A stretch of DNA of 64,000 nt from Primula veris (lineage: Eukaryota > Streptophyta > Magnoliopsida > Ericales > Primulaceae), in NCBI GenBank assembly GCA_963682055.1, contig OY821740.1:32814795-32878794 (forward strand), in the 5' to 3' direction. Both the position numbers and the translations under genes were made by a program. This document shows positions 1 to 11,200 of the stretch, piece by piece; positions within the stretch are counted from its first letter, which is position 1, and each line of letters begins with the position of its first letter. The notes under the pieces were generated by a model, which made no database searches, was not told the DNA's origin, and worked only from the letters and a program-made list of their open reading frames with translations.

Positions 1-2420
1 GCGTACGGTATACCGAACCTAGTGATGATGTATTCCCAAATGAATTGTTTGACGTTGCTGGCTTTGATTTCTCGGAGGGGTTTAGCTTCGACCCATTTGG
101 TGAAATAATCCGTCGCGACGATCAGATATTCCACACTCCCAGGTGCCCTTGGGAGTTTACCGACTAAATCAATTGCCCATTGAGCGAACGGCCATGGTGC
201 CGATACCGGGGTCATCATAGATGATGGGAGCCGGGGTATCTTGGCGAATCGTTGGCACTTGTCGCAACGTTGGACGTATGCATCGGCGTCTCGCTTGATA
301 TAGGGCCACCAATATCCTTGGGTCATTGCCTTGTTTGCAAGGGATCGCCCCTTGATGTGTGCTCCGCAAGATCCTTCGTGGAGTTCTTCCAAGACCGGCA
401 GTTGTAGCTCGGTCGGGACGCACAGTAGATGGGGTCCCCGGTAACTGGATTTGTATAGTTTATCGTCCTCGGATAGCCAGAAACGAGGAGATTTTCTTGT
501 AATTTTCAGCGCTTTTATCTTGTCGGCCGGAAGCGTTCCATTTCGCAGATAACGAGTCATGTCCTCCCTCCAACCTAGTTCGTACTGTATTGACGTCACC
601 CGGTCTACCCTTTTAATTATGCTCGGGGTCGGCAGTAGTTCCACTGTGATCGACCGGGTGTCGGTCAATGTTAATGTCGAGGCTAGGGTGGCCAAAGCAT
701 CGGCGTGTGCATTTTCGGTGCGATTGATTCTTATTAACTTGCACTGTTCGAAGGTTGCCATCATGCTTTGGACTTTCTCTTGGTAGAGGATCATTCTGTC
801 ATCTTTAGCTTGGTACTCGTCGATGGCTTGATTGACGATGAGCATGGAGTCTGAGCTTGCAATTAAGTGGGAGCATCCGAGGGACCGGGCAATGAGCATG
901 CCGTTTATCATGGCCTCGTATTTTGCCTCATTGTTGGTAGCTCGGAAGCCCAGTTTTATGCTTTTTTCGATGATTGCTCCCTCTCTAGACTTCAAGACGA
1001 TCCCTGCTCCTGATCCGTCCTTGGTGGCTGATCCGTCGACATGTATCTGCCAGTGTGATTGTGGAGAGAGTGCCAAAGGCTCATCATAGCCTTCGGTGAA
1101 CTCAGCGACGAAATCGGCCAGGACTTGTCCCTTTATGGCGTGACGGGGTGCGAACTCGATATGAAATTGGGATAGTTCGACCCCCCAGGCGGCAACTCGA
1201 CCGCTAATGTCCGTCCATCGAAGTGACTCTTTGACATGAAACTTCATGTATACCCGGACCTGATGAGCTATGAAATAGTGCGGCAACTTCCTGGTGGCGA
1301 CGACCAATGCCAGACACAGCTTTTCCAATGGTAGGTAACGTGTTTCGGCTTCGACCAGAGTCTTGCTGACGAAGTAGATCGGAAATTGTTCGCGACCTTC
1401 TTCTCTTAGGATAACTGCACTCACAGCTGTAGTGGAAACTTCTAGGTAGCATGCCAGAACGTCTCCTTTGTTCGGCCTTACTAGTAGTGGCAGTGTCCTC
1501 AAGTACTCTTTGAGATTGTTGAATGAAGCCTCACATTCCGGGTCCCAGACGAATTTTCTATCCTTCTTGAGTGATTCAAAAAATGGCCGTCCCTTGTCTG
1601 CGGATCGGCTAATGAGCCTGTTCAACGCGGCCATCATTCCCGTGAGCTCTTGTACCTGTTTCTTATTCTTAGGCGCTGCTAGGTTCCGTAGAGCCGTTAT
1701 TTGATCTGGATTAGCCTCTATTCCTCGTCGGCTAACCATATGCCCCAAGAATTTTCCTTTGCTGATGCCAAATGCACACTTGCTTGCGTTGAGCTTTAGT
1801 TTGTGCTCGCCCAACGTTTGGAAGACGTCTTTAATGTCTTGGAGGTGGGATGTGGCCTTTTCGCTCTTGACGACCATGTCGTCAATGTATACCTCCATTG
1901 TTTTCCCTATATGATCTCGACATACCCGTGTTATCATCCTTTGGTATGTTGCCCCCGCATTGCGTAGACCGAACGGCATTACCGTATAGCAATAATTTCC
2001 CAAAGGCGATATAAATGAAGTCTTTTCTTGATCTTCGCGGGCGAGGGGAATTTGATGGTATCCTGAGTACGCGTCAAGGAAGGTCATCCGTTCTGCTCCC
2101 GCAGTTGCGTCCACCAGTTGATCGATCCTTGGAAGGGGAAAGTGGTCCCTCGGGCAGGCTTTGTTGAGATTGGTGAAGTCTATACAGACTCTCTCCTTCC
2201 CGTTCTTCTTAGGGACGACAACCGGGTTGGACAACCATTTTGGATAGTAAACCTCCCTTATGGCTCCAGCCTCTAATAGCTTTTGTACTTCAGCGATTAT
2301 AGCTGCTCTGTGCTGTACAGAGACTTTCCTACTCCTCTGTGCTATTGGCTTGTACTCGGCGTTTACACTTAGGTGGTGGCATGCTGTATTGGGGTCTAGG
2401 CCCGGCATGTCTTTAGGACT
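1..2420 (-). CDS. gypsy pol: reverse transcriptase, RNase H, second RNase H, integrase (partial)
   Basis: I checked this minus-strand frame codon by codon. It has no stop from 2420 down to the left edge, about 806 codons. Reverse transcriptase shows the catalytic YIDDM motif at 1889-1875. A Ty3-type RNase H follows. Then comes a second RNase H of the RVT_3 type with the segment beginning HVDGSA and a conserved NNEA stretch near 930. The integrase HHCC zinc-binding region (with CDKCQRF) is near 390-250. The integrase core starts with WAIDLVG; its second Asp and its Glu lie beyond the edge. The frame continues from gag-protease and is separated from it only by a TAG at 2421-2423. The right-hand copy has Trp (TGG) there, so the TAG is a mutation and not a gene boundary. 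The first Met after it is in MPGLD near 2408. Confidence 0.9.
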
Positions 2421-3236
2421 CTAGGCGAATTTATCAATGTTACTAAGAAAGAATGCCTTTAACTCCTCGGATTCCTGTTTTGGAAGGTTATCGCCGAGGA
2501 GGAAGTAGTGCTCCTCGTCCATATCAGGAATATACACCTTCCTAAGTGTCTCTCCTACTTGTTCTTCGACCACCCTTTCGGTTTTGGATATTTGGTTGAT
2601 CAGCTTCTTTGTGCTGGTGGGTTGTTCCACAATGCTTCGTTGTTTTTGGAGAGTCGCGGTGATGTCTTCGCAGCGTCTTGAATCTTCTTGACATCCTCTG
2701 GCTGTCTCGATCTCTCCCCTATCATTTGGGTATTTGACCTTTTGGTGATAGGTCGAGGGTATGGCCTTCATGGCATGTAACCAAGGTTGGCCTAATATCG
2801 CGTTGTGACCGGAGTGGTCGTTGACCACTAAAAATTCCACGGGAACCGACACGGACCCGGTTGTGACACTGAGGACGATCTTACCCAACGGTTTAGTCGT
2901 TTCGGAGATGAATCCGATCAGTGTGACATCGGTAGGCTGTAGATCTTGCAGCTTGAGTTCCATCTTGTCGAAGAGCTCCCTATACATGATATCACAAGAG
3001 GCTCCTTGGTCGACAAGTACTCTGCTGACCGTGTCTAGGCCGATTTGAACACGGAGGTTAATGGCGTCTCCGTGGGGGTAAATCACCCCTTCTTCGTCAA
3101 GATCTGAGAAAGAAATGGGCGGATGTCGTCGTGGTGTGCATTGTCGTTTAGAGGTCGACGCCTGTGATGCCTTGGCTACTTGGCCAAAGTGGGCCAGCTG
3201 CCGTTGTCGCAACCGTTCCCCACCGGGGCCCTTGGG
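2421..3236 (-). pseudogene. gypsy aspartic protease segment of the gag-pol polyprotein
   Basis: This is in frame with the upstream gag (after a TGA at 3239-3237) and with downstream pol (before the TAG at 2423-2421). The protease core is the motif VDQGASCDIMY, in which the usual D-T/S-G triad reads D-Q-G. A second conserved segment, with HNAILGQPWL, corresponds to the flap-to-C-terminal region of retropepsins. The protein then runs on as a linker ending in NIDKF before the stop. With stops on both sides it could be made only as a fragment unless readthrough occurs. The same D-Q reading is present in the right copy, although a 1-nt insertion follows it there. Confidence 0.8.
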
Positions 3237-5239
3237 TCATGACATGTGAACGACGTTGATCGTTTTGCCTTGCCGGTTATCGGCTCCCTCGATGGCCAGT
3301 TGTTTGCCTTTATTCCCAGCTCCTTTGACGAACTTGGCTAGGTATCCTGCATCGCCCCACTGGTTCATTCTCCATCGCAGGTTACGGCAATGCTCAGTGA
3401 GATGGCCGTGATCCTCGTGATATGCGCAGATGAGCTTGGAATCTCTCTGACTGGGGGGAGAGATGATCGGTTGTGGTCGGGAATACCAACTTTCCCTGCA
3501 TATATCCTTGAGGATATCTTCAGCAGACAGGTTGAAAGTGTATCGCAGCTCGACCGGTCCGAAAGCGTTTCGGTGTTCCCTCTCTTGGGGCCGACCTTGT
3601 TGAAACGGCTTGGGTGGCATCGGGTAGGTGAGCTGGAGCGGTTTATGTTCGTTGGTCGGTGTTGGGTATGCGATCTGGAGTGGTTTGGGCTCTAGTGCTC
3701 GTGGTCGCTCTACCCTGCTATGGACCTCGGGCTCTTTGCCCTTTCTGGTCGGTTGGAATGCTTCTCCCTGGTTATTCCTAACTCTTTTGCGACCCACCTG
3801 TGCCCCGCGGACCGACTCTCTTCTTGATAGAGTTCGGTTGAGGAAACGCAGTTCGTCGTTCTTATCGGTGAGGTGGGTACAATAGGCTAGCAGGGAATCA
3901 GTGGTCGGGAAGTTTTTGCCTATGAACTTCCTTCTCGCCCAATAGCCATTAGGGATGGAGTTGATAAAGTTCTGGATGGTTATATTGTTGGCATATCGTG
4001 GAATCTGGTTTGCTACGTCGATAAAACGTATGCAGTAATCGTTGAGCCTTTCATTTGGCATCATCGTCATTTTAAGAAGGGTTTCGATGCTAACCTTCTT
4101 TTTCCGATGAGCAGCGTATCGGGTGGAGTACGCTCTTAGCAGTTTTGCCCAGTCTCTAATGGAGCCCCGTGGTAAGTTGTGATACCATGACGAAGCCTCT
4201 TGACCCAAGCTGTTTTTGAAAAATTTGCACATCAGTGCATGGTCATCACTCCACAGTTTTATCTTCGTCTTGTAGTGCCTCAGATGGTCGATAGGGCAAC
4301 TCTTTCCATCATAGAGCCTGAATTCGGGAATGACGAACCCCATAGGATTGCGGTACCGCGTGATCTGTTCGGTACATGAGGTTTCTTGGCATACGTTCCA
4401 AGCCTGTTGGAACGCGTCATCCGTGACTTGGTAGGGGGAGGGTATCCTCCCTGATGTGGTGGTGGGCCATATTCTTCCCCGATCCTGTATTCGGGATATC
4501 TACCGTCCTTCGTGTTTGTGTGGACATGTTCCATATGAGTGTTCGGATGGACGATAGTTATTGGGACATTGCCCCCTTGGTGGGGCACTCTTGTATCGGG
4601 TCGTCGACCCGCTGCCTCCAGGGCGGCCCTGTAGGCAGAATCTTCCACTTAATGGCGTGGGTCTTTGTCAGTTTGGATAACTGGCACGATGATGCCGGCC
4701 GTTGTCATGGCCGTCATGCATGCCGCAAGCTGAGCTTGTAGCTGGGCGTAGTTCCTTTCATCAGCTAACGGAACAACGTGTTGTACCTCCACCGTGAGTG
4801 GTGTAATCATCCTCTGAGGATTAGTTGGTATTCGGGGCAACTATCCGAGTACATGATCCTCGGGCATACCAAACTGATGAGCTTCGTCCGTTTGTAGATG
4901 AGCACCGGAGTTGACCGAGGCTGTAGGCAAAGGGACTCTTGAGCTCGGCCCTGCCTGGGACCTGGGTAAGCGTCTTCGTGCCCGCCTTAATACGGGCACG
5001 TCTTGTTCGTCCTCCGAGGACGAAGGGTGTTCGTCGACAATCCCTTCAATGAAATGTTGGGGTGGTTCGACCGGTGGTTCTTGGTTGACGTAGGAGGTTG
5101 TTGGTTGGTTTCCGGATTGGATAGCTTCATATCTGTCGCGGACGGCGAGTAGATTGTCGAGGTCTCGTTGGCTAATTTGCGCGTTTTGGTTATTGGTTTC
5201 TGTTATCTCGGGATGTGTTTCCTCTATATTGGTCACCAT
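3237..5239 (-). pseudogene. gypsy gag, left copy, interrupted
   Basis: The start is the ATG at 5239, 59 bp after the primer binding site; the N terminus begins MVTNIEETHP and matches the right copy. In-frame stops lie at 4843-4841 (TAG) and 4651-4649 (TAA). The frame then changes by -1 in a C-rich stretch near 4440-4460. After that, the capsid domain (Retrotrans_gag type) is open from about 4343 to 3240, with segments FKNSLGQEASSWYHNLP and NERLNDYCIRFIDVANQIP. A CCHC-like remnant (CAYHEDHGHLTEHC) is near 3430-3380. The final TGA (3239-3237) corresponds to CGA in the right copy, a typical methyl-cytosine decay change. Confidence 0.85.
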
Positions 5240-5297
5240 TGTCGCTCGTCTGGCAGAGTATTGGTATTCGAATTCTAAACTAGTTGGAAACTAGATG

Positions 5298-5316
5298 ATT
5301 CCCGGAGACGGCGCCA
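5298..5316 (-). other. Primer binding site, tRNA-Asp-like
   Basis: The minus-strand sequence is TGGCGCCGTCTCCGGGAAT. It lies 2 bp inside the 5' LTR and resembles the complement of the tRNA-Asp 3' end (TGGCGCCGTTGCCGGGGAT) with three differences. The same site sits at the same place in the right copy. Confidence 0.75.
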
Positions 5317-5318
5317 TT

Positions 5319-5889
5319 TGATAAAGCCATAACTTTGGTCGGTTGCGCTAGGCTTTTCAACAATAATATAATAGTAAATCAAATGTATATAATGGACACT
5401 TCCTGATCTTTATTATTGCTCGGATTACTATCCTTATTCGGATTATTACACTTGCTCGGATTAGTATCTCTATTTTACAATTGTGCTCGATTTGACTATT
5501 TAATCTATCTTCTTGGTCTTTCTCCCCTTTTATTCGGTGCTCGGCTTTATCTCTGCTCGGTTTATTTCTTGGTGTAATAAGCCTTGACTAGTTTCTCTCT
5601 TTTCTCAACTTCTCTCTATATTTTTTGGATAGATTTTCTGGTCCTTTTCTAGGAGGGGTAGTTGGCTATTTATAGGCAACTATGCCTTCTAGGATGTTGA
5701 CAAATGTCTTCATCCCAGGGGTTTTTTCAGACATGGGTCCCCATTTGATTGGGCTTGGGCTTTTGATAGCAATACCTTATTTGCTATAAAAAGCATGAGA
5801 TGACCCATTTAAGCGTTGGATACCCATTTATAAAGTGGGTTGATTATTATCCGAATAGAATATTCGGTTCTAATTTTTATGTTCTATCA
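5319..5889 (-). repeat. 5' LTR of left gypsy copy (571 bp)
   Basis: On the minus strand the repeat starts TGATAGAACATAAAAATT and ends CTTTATCA, giving TG..CA termini. The same ends bound the LTR at 57063-57618. A promoter-like TATAAATA (minus strand) lies near 5680-5665. Only one LTR of this copy is inside the window. Confidence 0.9.
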
Positions 5890-7072
5890 ACTATAATTAA
5901 GGATGTGTCAACCAATGATTTTTTTTAGTTTTAATTTTGAATTAATTTTAGTTTAGCTATTTTTGAGTTTATTAATATGTGTTGAGGTTTTAGTGGATGG
6001 CGCACCCTAAATTATAATGCATCGGGTTTACGATGTTGTTACTCCAACGTAGGACTGTATTATAGGAATATAATTTCACTTAGTCATGCGTTATATTGCC
6101 CCTGTTACTTATTAGTAATTTTGTGTATTCAATACAGTACTAGTATTGTATTACTTAATAGTGTTGTATTGTGTAATTGCTATCACTGTGTGAGAAACAT
6201 CAATATCCAACTTATCAATGATTCATGTCAATCCACACACAGATTAAAAAGGCATGGGAGTCAAAACAATGAAATTACGTAGAAATATGTAACATGGAGA
6301 TTAGTATAATGTGCATGATATATCAATTGTTGCAACTCATGAATAATTTGTTCCATTACTGCTGAATCTGTTGATGAATGATGAGTTCACACCTTCCATG
6401 TTGACTAATTGGTTTCAAAGTAAACAGCCTGGTCCTTTAGTTTTAAAAAACGGTGCTATGAATTTCGTGTTGAGTACTACTTTCAGTACATGTTAGAACA
6501 ATTAAAAAGAAAATTTAGTATACGAATAGAGACTAAGAAAATTAATATGAAAAGTGTCTAAGAAAAATCCTCATATGACTATCATTTAAAAGGTATAAAT
6601 TACAATAAGATGCAATACTTAGACTTCAATGAGCTATATTTGTCAACTAGAAACAAGTAAATCGGACAGAAAGATTAGTATAAAATGTAAACGCAATAAG
6701 AGATGCAAGGGTCGGAAGACACTAAAGTGGGTTAAGTCATAAGTGTGTAAAAATTATCGACGTATATCTTAATGACAGACTTTGTAATGGGAAAGCTAGG
6801 GACATGGACGAAATGAAAAGGCCGATTGATTTGGGGCATATCTTCTATTAAATTTAGTGAAAACAATAGGAAAGAAAGAAAACGACTTACCGGAATAAGA
6901 CATCAATATAGCCTGAATATTATATATGTAGATGAAAATGCAGTGATACGTGAAAACTATTCTACAGTGGCAGTTACACCTCGCTCGTTAGATAGGAAAC
7001 TAGTGGCAACGACTACTAAGCGTATTGATAATTGTTGAAGTTCTTAAATGAGAATTATTTGCGTGTGTTTTG
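5890..7072. other. Intergenic, no gene recognised
   Basis: This is AT-rich sequence with only short open frames. It shows no coding periodicity or family motif that I could support. Confidence 0.5.
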
Positions 7073-7198
7073 GCATGCGATCTAGTCATGAATTATAGCT
7101 GGAACGATGTGATTATTCGATCAGATTCGGCTTTAGTTGTGGAAACCATGAACTATAAGTCGGACTGTATTAATTGGAGATGGAATCCAATTGCTTAA
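7073..7198 (+). pseudogene. RNase H-like (RVT_3-type) remnant
   Basis: A 41-codon frame reads from ACDLVMNYSWNDVIIRSDS through VVETMN to a TAA at 7196-7198. The pattern of a helix, then D-V-I-I-x-S-D-S, then V-x-x-x-N is what plant RVT_3 RNase H domains show around the third acidic residue. Such domains occur in LINE-type retroelements and in short plant genes derived from them. No start codon, upstream DG motif or continuation is visible, so this is a decayed fragment. The assignment rests on motif shape only. Confidence 0.4.
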
Positions 7199-7820
7199 GA
7201 TTGTGTTCGGAACTCGATAAGGTTGAAAAGTGGACGGCAGAAAAAAATAGACAGAGTTGATAACTTTTGGACACATTTTCTGGTCTGGTAGAACAACTCC
7301 TACTCTTGGGTAACGACACATTCTATTTCTTTTTGTTGCAAGGTTAGAAACTTAGAATGGTGGCTAGTAAACGTTATCGACCTTCATAAGCGATTCTGAG
7401 AAGAGATGGAGCATTCAGTTTCTTGTTATTTATTTACTTTTTGGCATTCTATGACTGAGGTCACGGGCGGTCCAGTACTGTTGGTTGTCCAAGACCTAGT
7501 CCAGTTTTTTTTTTTTTTGTCCAAGACCCATTACCAAAAATAAAATAAAAATTGTTTTGTTTTGCCGCATCCCAGTTTTTTTTTTCCCAGCCTAATTTTT
7601 ATCATAAACTCAAGGCTTACTGGATTTGGGCCTGGCCCGCATCTGACTAACGTGTTTCCTTTCCTATTTGTTCTCATGATTCAGATTAGTTGAGGTATAG
7701 ACTCCGAATTCATATATAAAATATATAAAAAAGTTGATCATAAAACTATACTTTGTATACAAAGTAGCATATGAATATATCGTGATGAATAAACATAAAT
7801 TCCCAATTCGTTCACTTTCC
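7199..7820. other. Intergenic, upstream of the MACPF gene
   Basis: No gene was seen. The stretch has T-rich runs near 7505-7520 and 7575-7585 and is otherwise unremarkable AT-rich sequence. Confidence 0.5.
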
Positions 7821-7962
7821 GGTCAAATTAGGCCACAAAATTCCATATCAATGTCCTTTGAATAATGTCTTGTTTCCCCTTTTTCACTTTAATGTTTTTG
7901 ACACTAAAAAAATACTACATTGGTCAACCACACCTACAAAAAAGGTAACGCGTTTATAAAAA
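7821..7962 (+). promoter_or_regulatory. Putative promoter of the CAD1-type gene: W-boxes and TATA box
   Basis: GGTCAA occurs at 7821-7826 and 7922-7927. This is the reverse of TTGACC, the core WRKY-binding W-box. TATAAAAA lies at 7955-7962, about 220 bp before the start codon. W-boxes suit a gene family known to act in salicylic-acid-linked defence, but these short motifs also occur by chance. Confidence 0.4.
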
Positions 7963-8044
7963 CTGCACCATTTCATTTTCAGTCAAAACACCTCACCAAC
8001 AACAAAGTCCAAGCTCTCAACCTCTCTCCCCATTAATCCCCACA

Positions 8045-8172
8045 AATAATATCCAAATTTTGAACAATACCCACAAAAAATATCCAGTTTTTGAACAAAA
8101 CCCACAAAAAACATTCAAAATCTAAACAAAACCCACATAAAAAGATCCAATTTTGAGCAAAGTCCAACAATC
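8045..8172 (+). repeat. Imperfect ~32-bp tandem repeat in the 5' leader
   Basis: About four diverged units share an AATATCCAA..TTGAACAA..CCCACAAAA pattern, with starts near 8047, 8079, 8112 and 8144. They lie between the TATA box and the start codon of the MACPF gene, so they are probably transcribed as 5' UTR. Confidence 0.6.
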
Positions 8173-8180
8173 TAAATACA

Positions 8181-8190
8181 ATGAAAGACC

Positions 8191-8225
<35 letters not shown>

Positions 8226-11200
8226 GAGGCTTTGTACACAACTTTATCAAACTCAATACAAGCTTTAGGAAGAGGATTTGATGTAACATCTGATATTAGG
8301 CTTTTGTATTGTAAAGGTGTAGCTGGGACTCGTTTAATTCACCTTGATGATGATAAAAAAAAGGATCTTTTGGTCACTGAAGATGGGATTTTGGTCCCTA
8401 ATGTACCTGTTGAGGTTGAGTGTTCTAAAGGCAAGAGAGCTACTGAGTCTATCCCTGTCTGTACCTTCCATGAGGTATATATATATATATACATGTGTGT
8501 GTGTGTTTTGTACCGGTGTTTTGGCCTTGTTTGGTTCATGGGCTCTTATTTATTTCCTTGAATTTTAGACCTGTTTTGGCTCATGGAATTTATTGGTGAG
8601 ATTTTTCACATAGGATTTTGGTAATTTGTGGGTTGTGTGAATTGATGATTATTTTATTTTTTTGCTATTTTTTATGGGGTGTTAGTTTTTCGCAGTCTAG
8701 TACTCAGATTACTGAGTAGGCTCCTCATATATTGTGTATTTGAATTTATTATCACCATTTGTACATATATATATGTTTTGTACTGGGTGGTTTAGGCCTT
8801 GTTTGGTTCATGGGTTTTCTGTTTTTGAGTTACCTGTTTTGAATTTAATGGTTAACGATTTTGGTAATTTTTGGATTGTGTGAATTGGTGATCTTCTTGG
8901 TGTCGTTTATCGGGTGTTAGTTTTTCGCAGTCTGGTACTCAGATTATTAAGTAGCTTCTCATAGATTGTGCACTAGAATTAATCATCTTTGCTTTTATTT
9001 TTGTTACATTTCCATGATTTACTGTATTTTTTTATTTATTTAAAATTATTACTATAATTGAGTTGGTTACTTGTTTGGTTTTTGGGTATCCATTTTTTAA
9101 GTCTTTCTTTCATATTATTCTTGGTATTTTAAGATGGGGTTTGTGTGATCCTTTTGCTGCTGTTTTTGCTTGTTTTGTCCAATTTTTTTTTTTCAGGTTC
9201 TTTAAGAGCCTGGTGTTCAAATAATTGCATAATTATTTTTTGGATTTCTTCCCTACTTCATTGTCAAAATTTACTAAAACATTGGTTAATGATTTTCATT
9301 TTCTAGATTCTTGTTTGAGTTGGTGATCTTAATGATGATTTGTTTTGGTATCATGTTCATTTTATTGCATGGTGGTAGTTTAATTTTGCATTTTTGTAGT
9401 TTAATTATTAAGTTAAAGATTTCTTGGGCCAAATTTTACTGAATTTTCTTATTCGGCTTCGGATAGTTCTCCGGTTGGGATATTTTGTTCTCGTGTGAAT
9501 TGTTTCAGTGTTTTCTAGTGATTATCCAAATTTGTGAATTTTGCTGTCTTTTTTTGTCCCTACTAGTTTGCCAATTAATACATGGTTGGCATTAACAATT
9601 CAAGGAAACTAGTATTCCCCTTTGTGTTTTTTCTCCAGAAATGGTTTTGTCTAATCTAAAAACGAATCGGTGATGTTTGATACAGGTTGTATTTGTCATC
9701 ATTATTATTTGTCACTGCTAACAGCTTTCTAGATTTACTTTGTTCTCCCTAAATTTAGACTGTAACCGATTGCCAGTTCATGTGGTCTTACGTAGATTCT
9801 TCCATATGCCATGTGTGTTACATTGGGATTTTAGAAAAAAAGGCTAACAAAAACCATATTGTTTAGTTTTAGTTTAGAAACTTGAAGACATTTCTTTCGT
9901 TAAAGGAAAGAATCGTAACAAACGAAAAGGTTTAACGATGTATTTAATCAAGATTATTACTACAATGCTAAATGCTAATTAAAGCATACTATCTAACAGA
10001 TTGTTACGACTTCTTGAAGAGAATAAAGTTGAATATCAGGTTGAACAACCCCGGCAGTTAAAGTGGCCATGTTTTTATTAGGATTTCTAAATGTTGGTTA
10101 CTCTTTTTGTTATTTTCGTTAGGACAAAAGAGGGTTCATTAGCCCACTCCTAGCCATCCTACTGGCTATTGTATGGCAGAAGAAATTAAAGAAAAGAGAA
10201 CTTCTTCCAAGATTATTCCCTCTTTTTTGTCGTACATGTTATCTGAAAAGTTATTGTTTGGACAATTAAATAAAGGCTTAAAAATCTAAGGCGTAACCTT
10301 TTTGAGGATGCTAAAAATCTAAGGCGACCGTTTTGAGGATGCTAAAAATAAAGGACCAAAAAGTAAAAACCGATACTTCTGCCATTCAAATGAGACAGTA
10401 GATGATCAAGGTCCTTAATATCTAATAGAGAATAGAAAACGACTGCTATTTATGTGACTGGTAAAATATACCGGCTTGATGTATACATTAGTGATATAAT
10501 TTTCAGATGGCTAAATACTTTAACGAGAAATCAGATATATTAGATGATATTCCGCTCGGGAGCTTCAATGCCATGTTCAATTTCACCGGTTCACGGCAAC
10601 TAGATGCAGCTGTTACGAAATCTCTCGCATTGATTGGACACGTGTTTCCCTTATACACAGTTAAATTAGCAAAAACAGATCTAGAATTAAATGAAGAAGT
10701 TAAGCGCGCCGTACCTTACTCTTGGGATCCTGCATCTTTGGCAAGGTAATGAGTTTCTTTTTTTTCAAAAGCGAGCTCTTTTTTTTATACTCCAAGTATG
10801 AAGTAAAAGCTAACGTAGTCTGGCAGGGGTTATACAAAGCCGCTTATCTACTAAGATGTGCCTAGATTAATTGTGTCATTCTCTGTAATTAACTCAGTAA
10901 GTGTAATAAGATTTTAATCAAAAAGAGAACCCAGTAAGTTTGCACGTGCCTTAACTAGTATTTTATTTTTATTTTACTTGGCATGTTTTTAACTTGATGA
11001 GGTAATTTACAGTGGTTTCTTTTTCCTCTGTTTGGGACTTGAGCAGTACTTGTTTTTGGCTGTATAAGTTGTTAGTTTTGGGGTCCAGCAAGCTCTTTTA
11101 AGATCTTCGAAGTTGTACTCTATTCTTGTGAATATGACTATAGTGCTTCATTATGACCTTTAATGAAAAAGATTTAAACTTGATAATCTGTACATATGGT

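Larger units (their letters stand above)
1..5889 (-). mobile_element. Ty3/gypsy LTR retrotransposon, Tat-like, left copy (3' end outside window)
   Basis: Read on the minus strand, the order is 5' LTR (5889-5319), tRNA-type primer binding site, gag, protease, reverse transcriptase, RNase H, a second (archaeal-type) RNase H and the start of integrase. The second RNase H between RNase H and integrase is the known hallmark of the Tat lineage. The element runs off the left edge, so its integrase end and 3' LTR are not visible. Gag carries several stops and one frame change, whereas pol is open to the edge. A second copy of the family lies at 57063-64000 in the opposite orientation. The 5-bp sequence beside the LTR (5890-5894) would be one target duplication, but its partner is outside the window. 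Confidence 0.95.

Noticed and set aside
2421..2423. TAG between protease and RT as a recoded (readthrough) codon, as in some retroviruses
   Set aside because: The right copy has TGG at the same position, so a nonsense mutation is simpler.
1..5889. Endogenous pararetrovirus or retrovirus
   Set aside because: LTRs, a tRNA primer site, second RNase H and integrase order fit a plant Tat-lineage gypsy element; no envelope or movement-protein gene is seen.
8033..8239. Minus-strand 68-codon frame with an Asp run
   Set aside because: It is the reverse reading of the CAD1 leader repeats and the serine-coding repeat.
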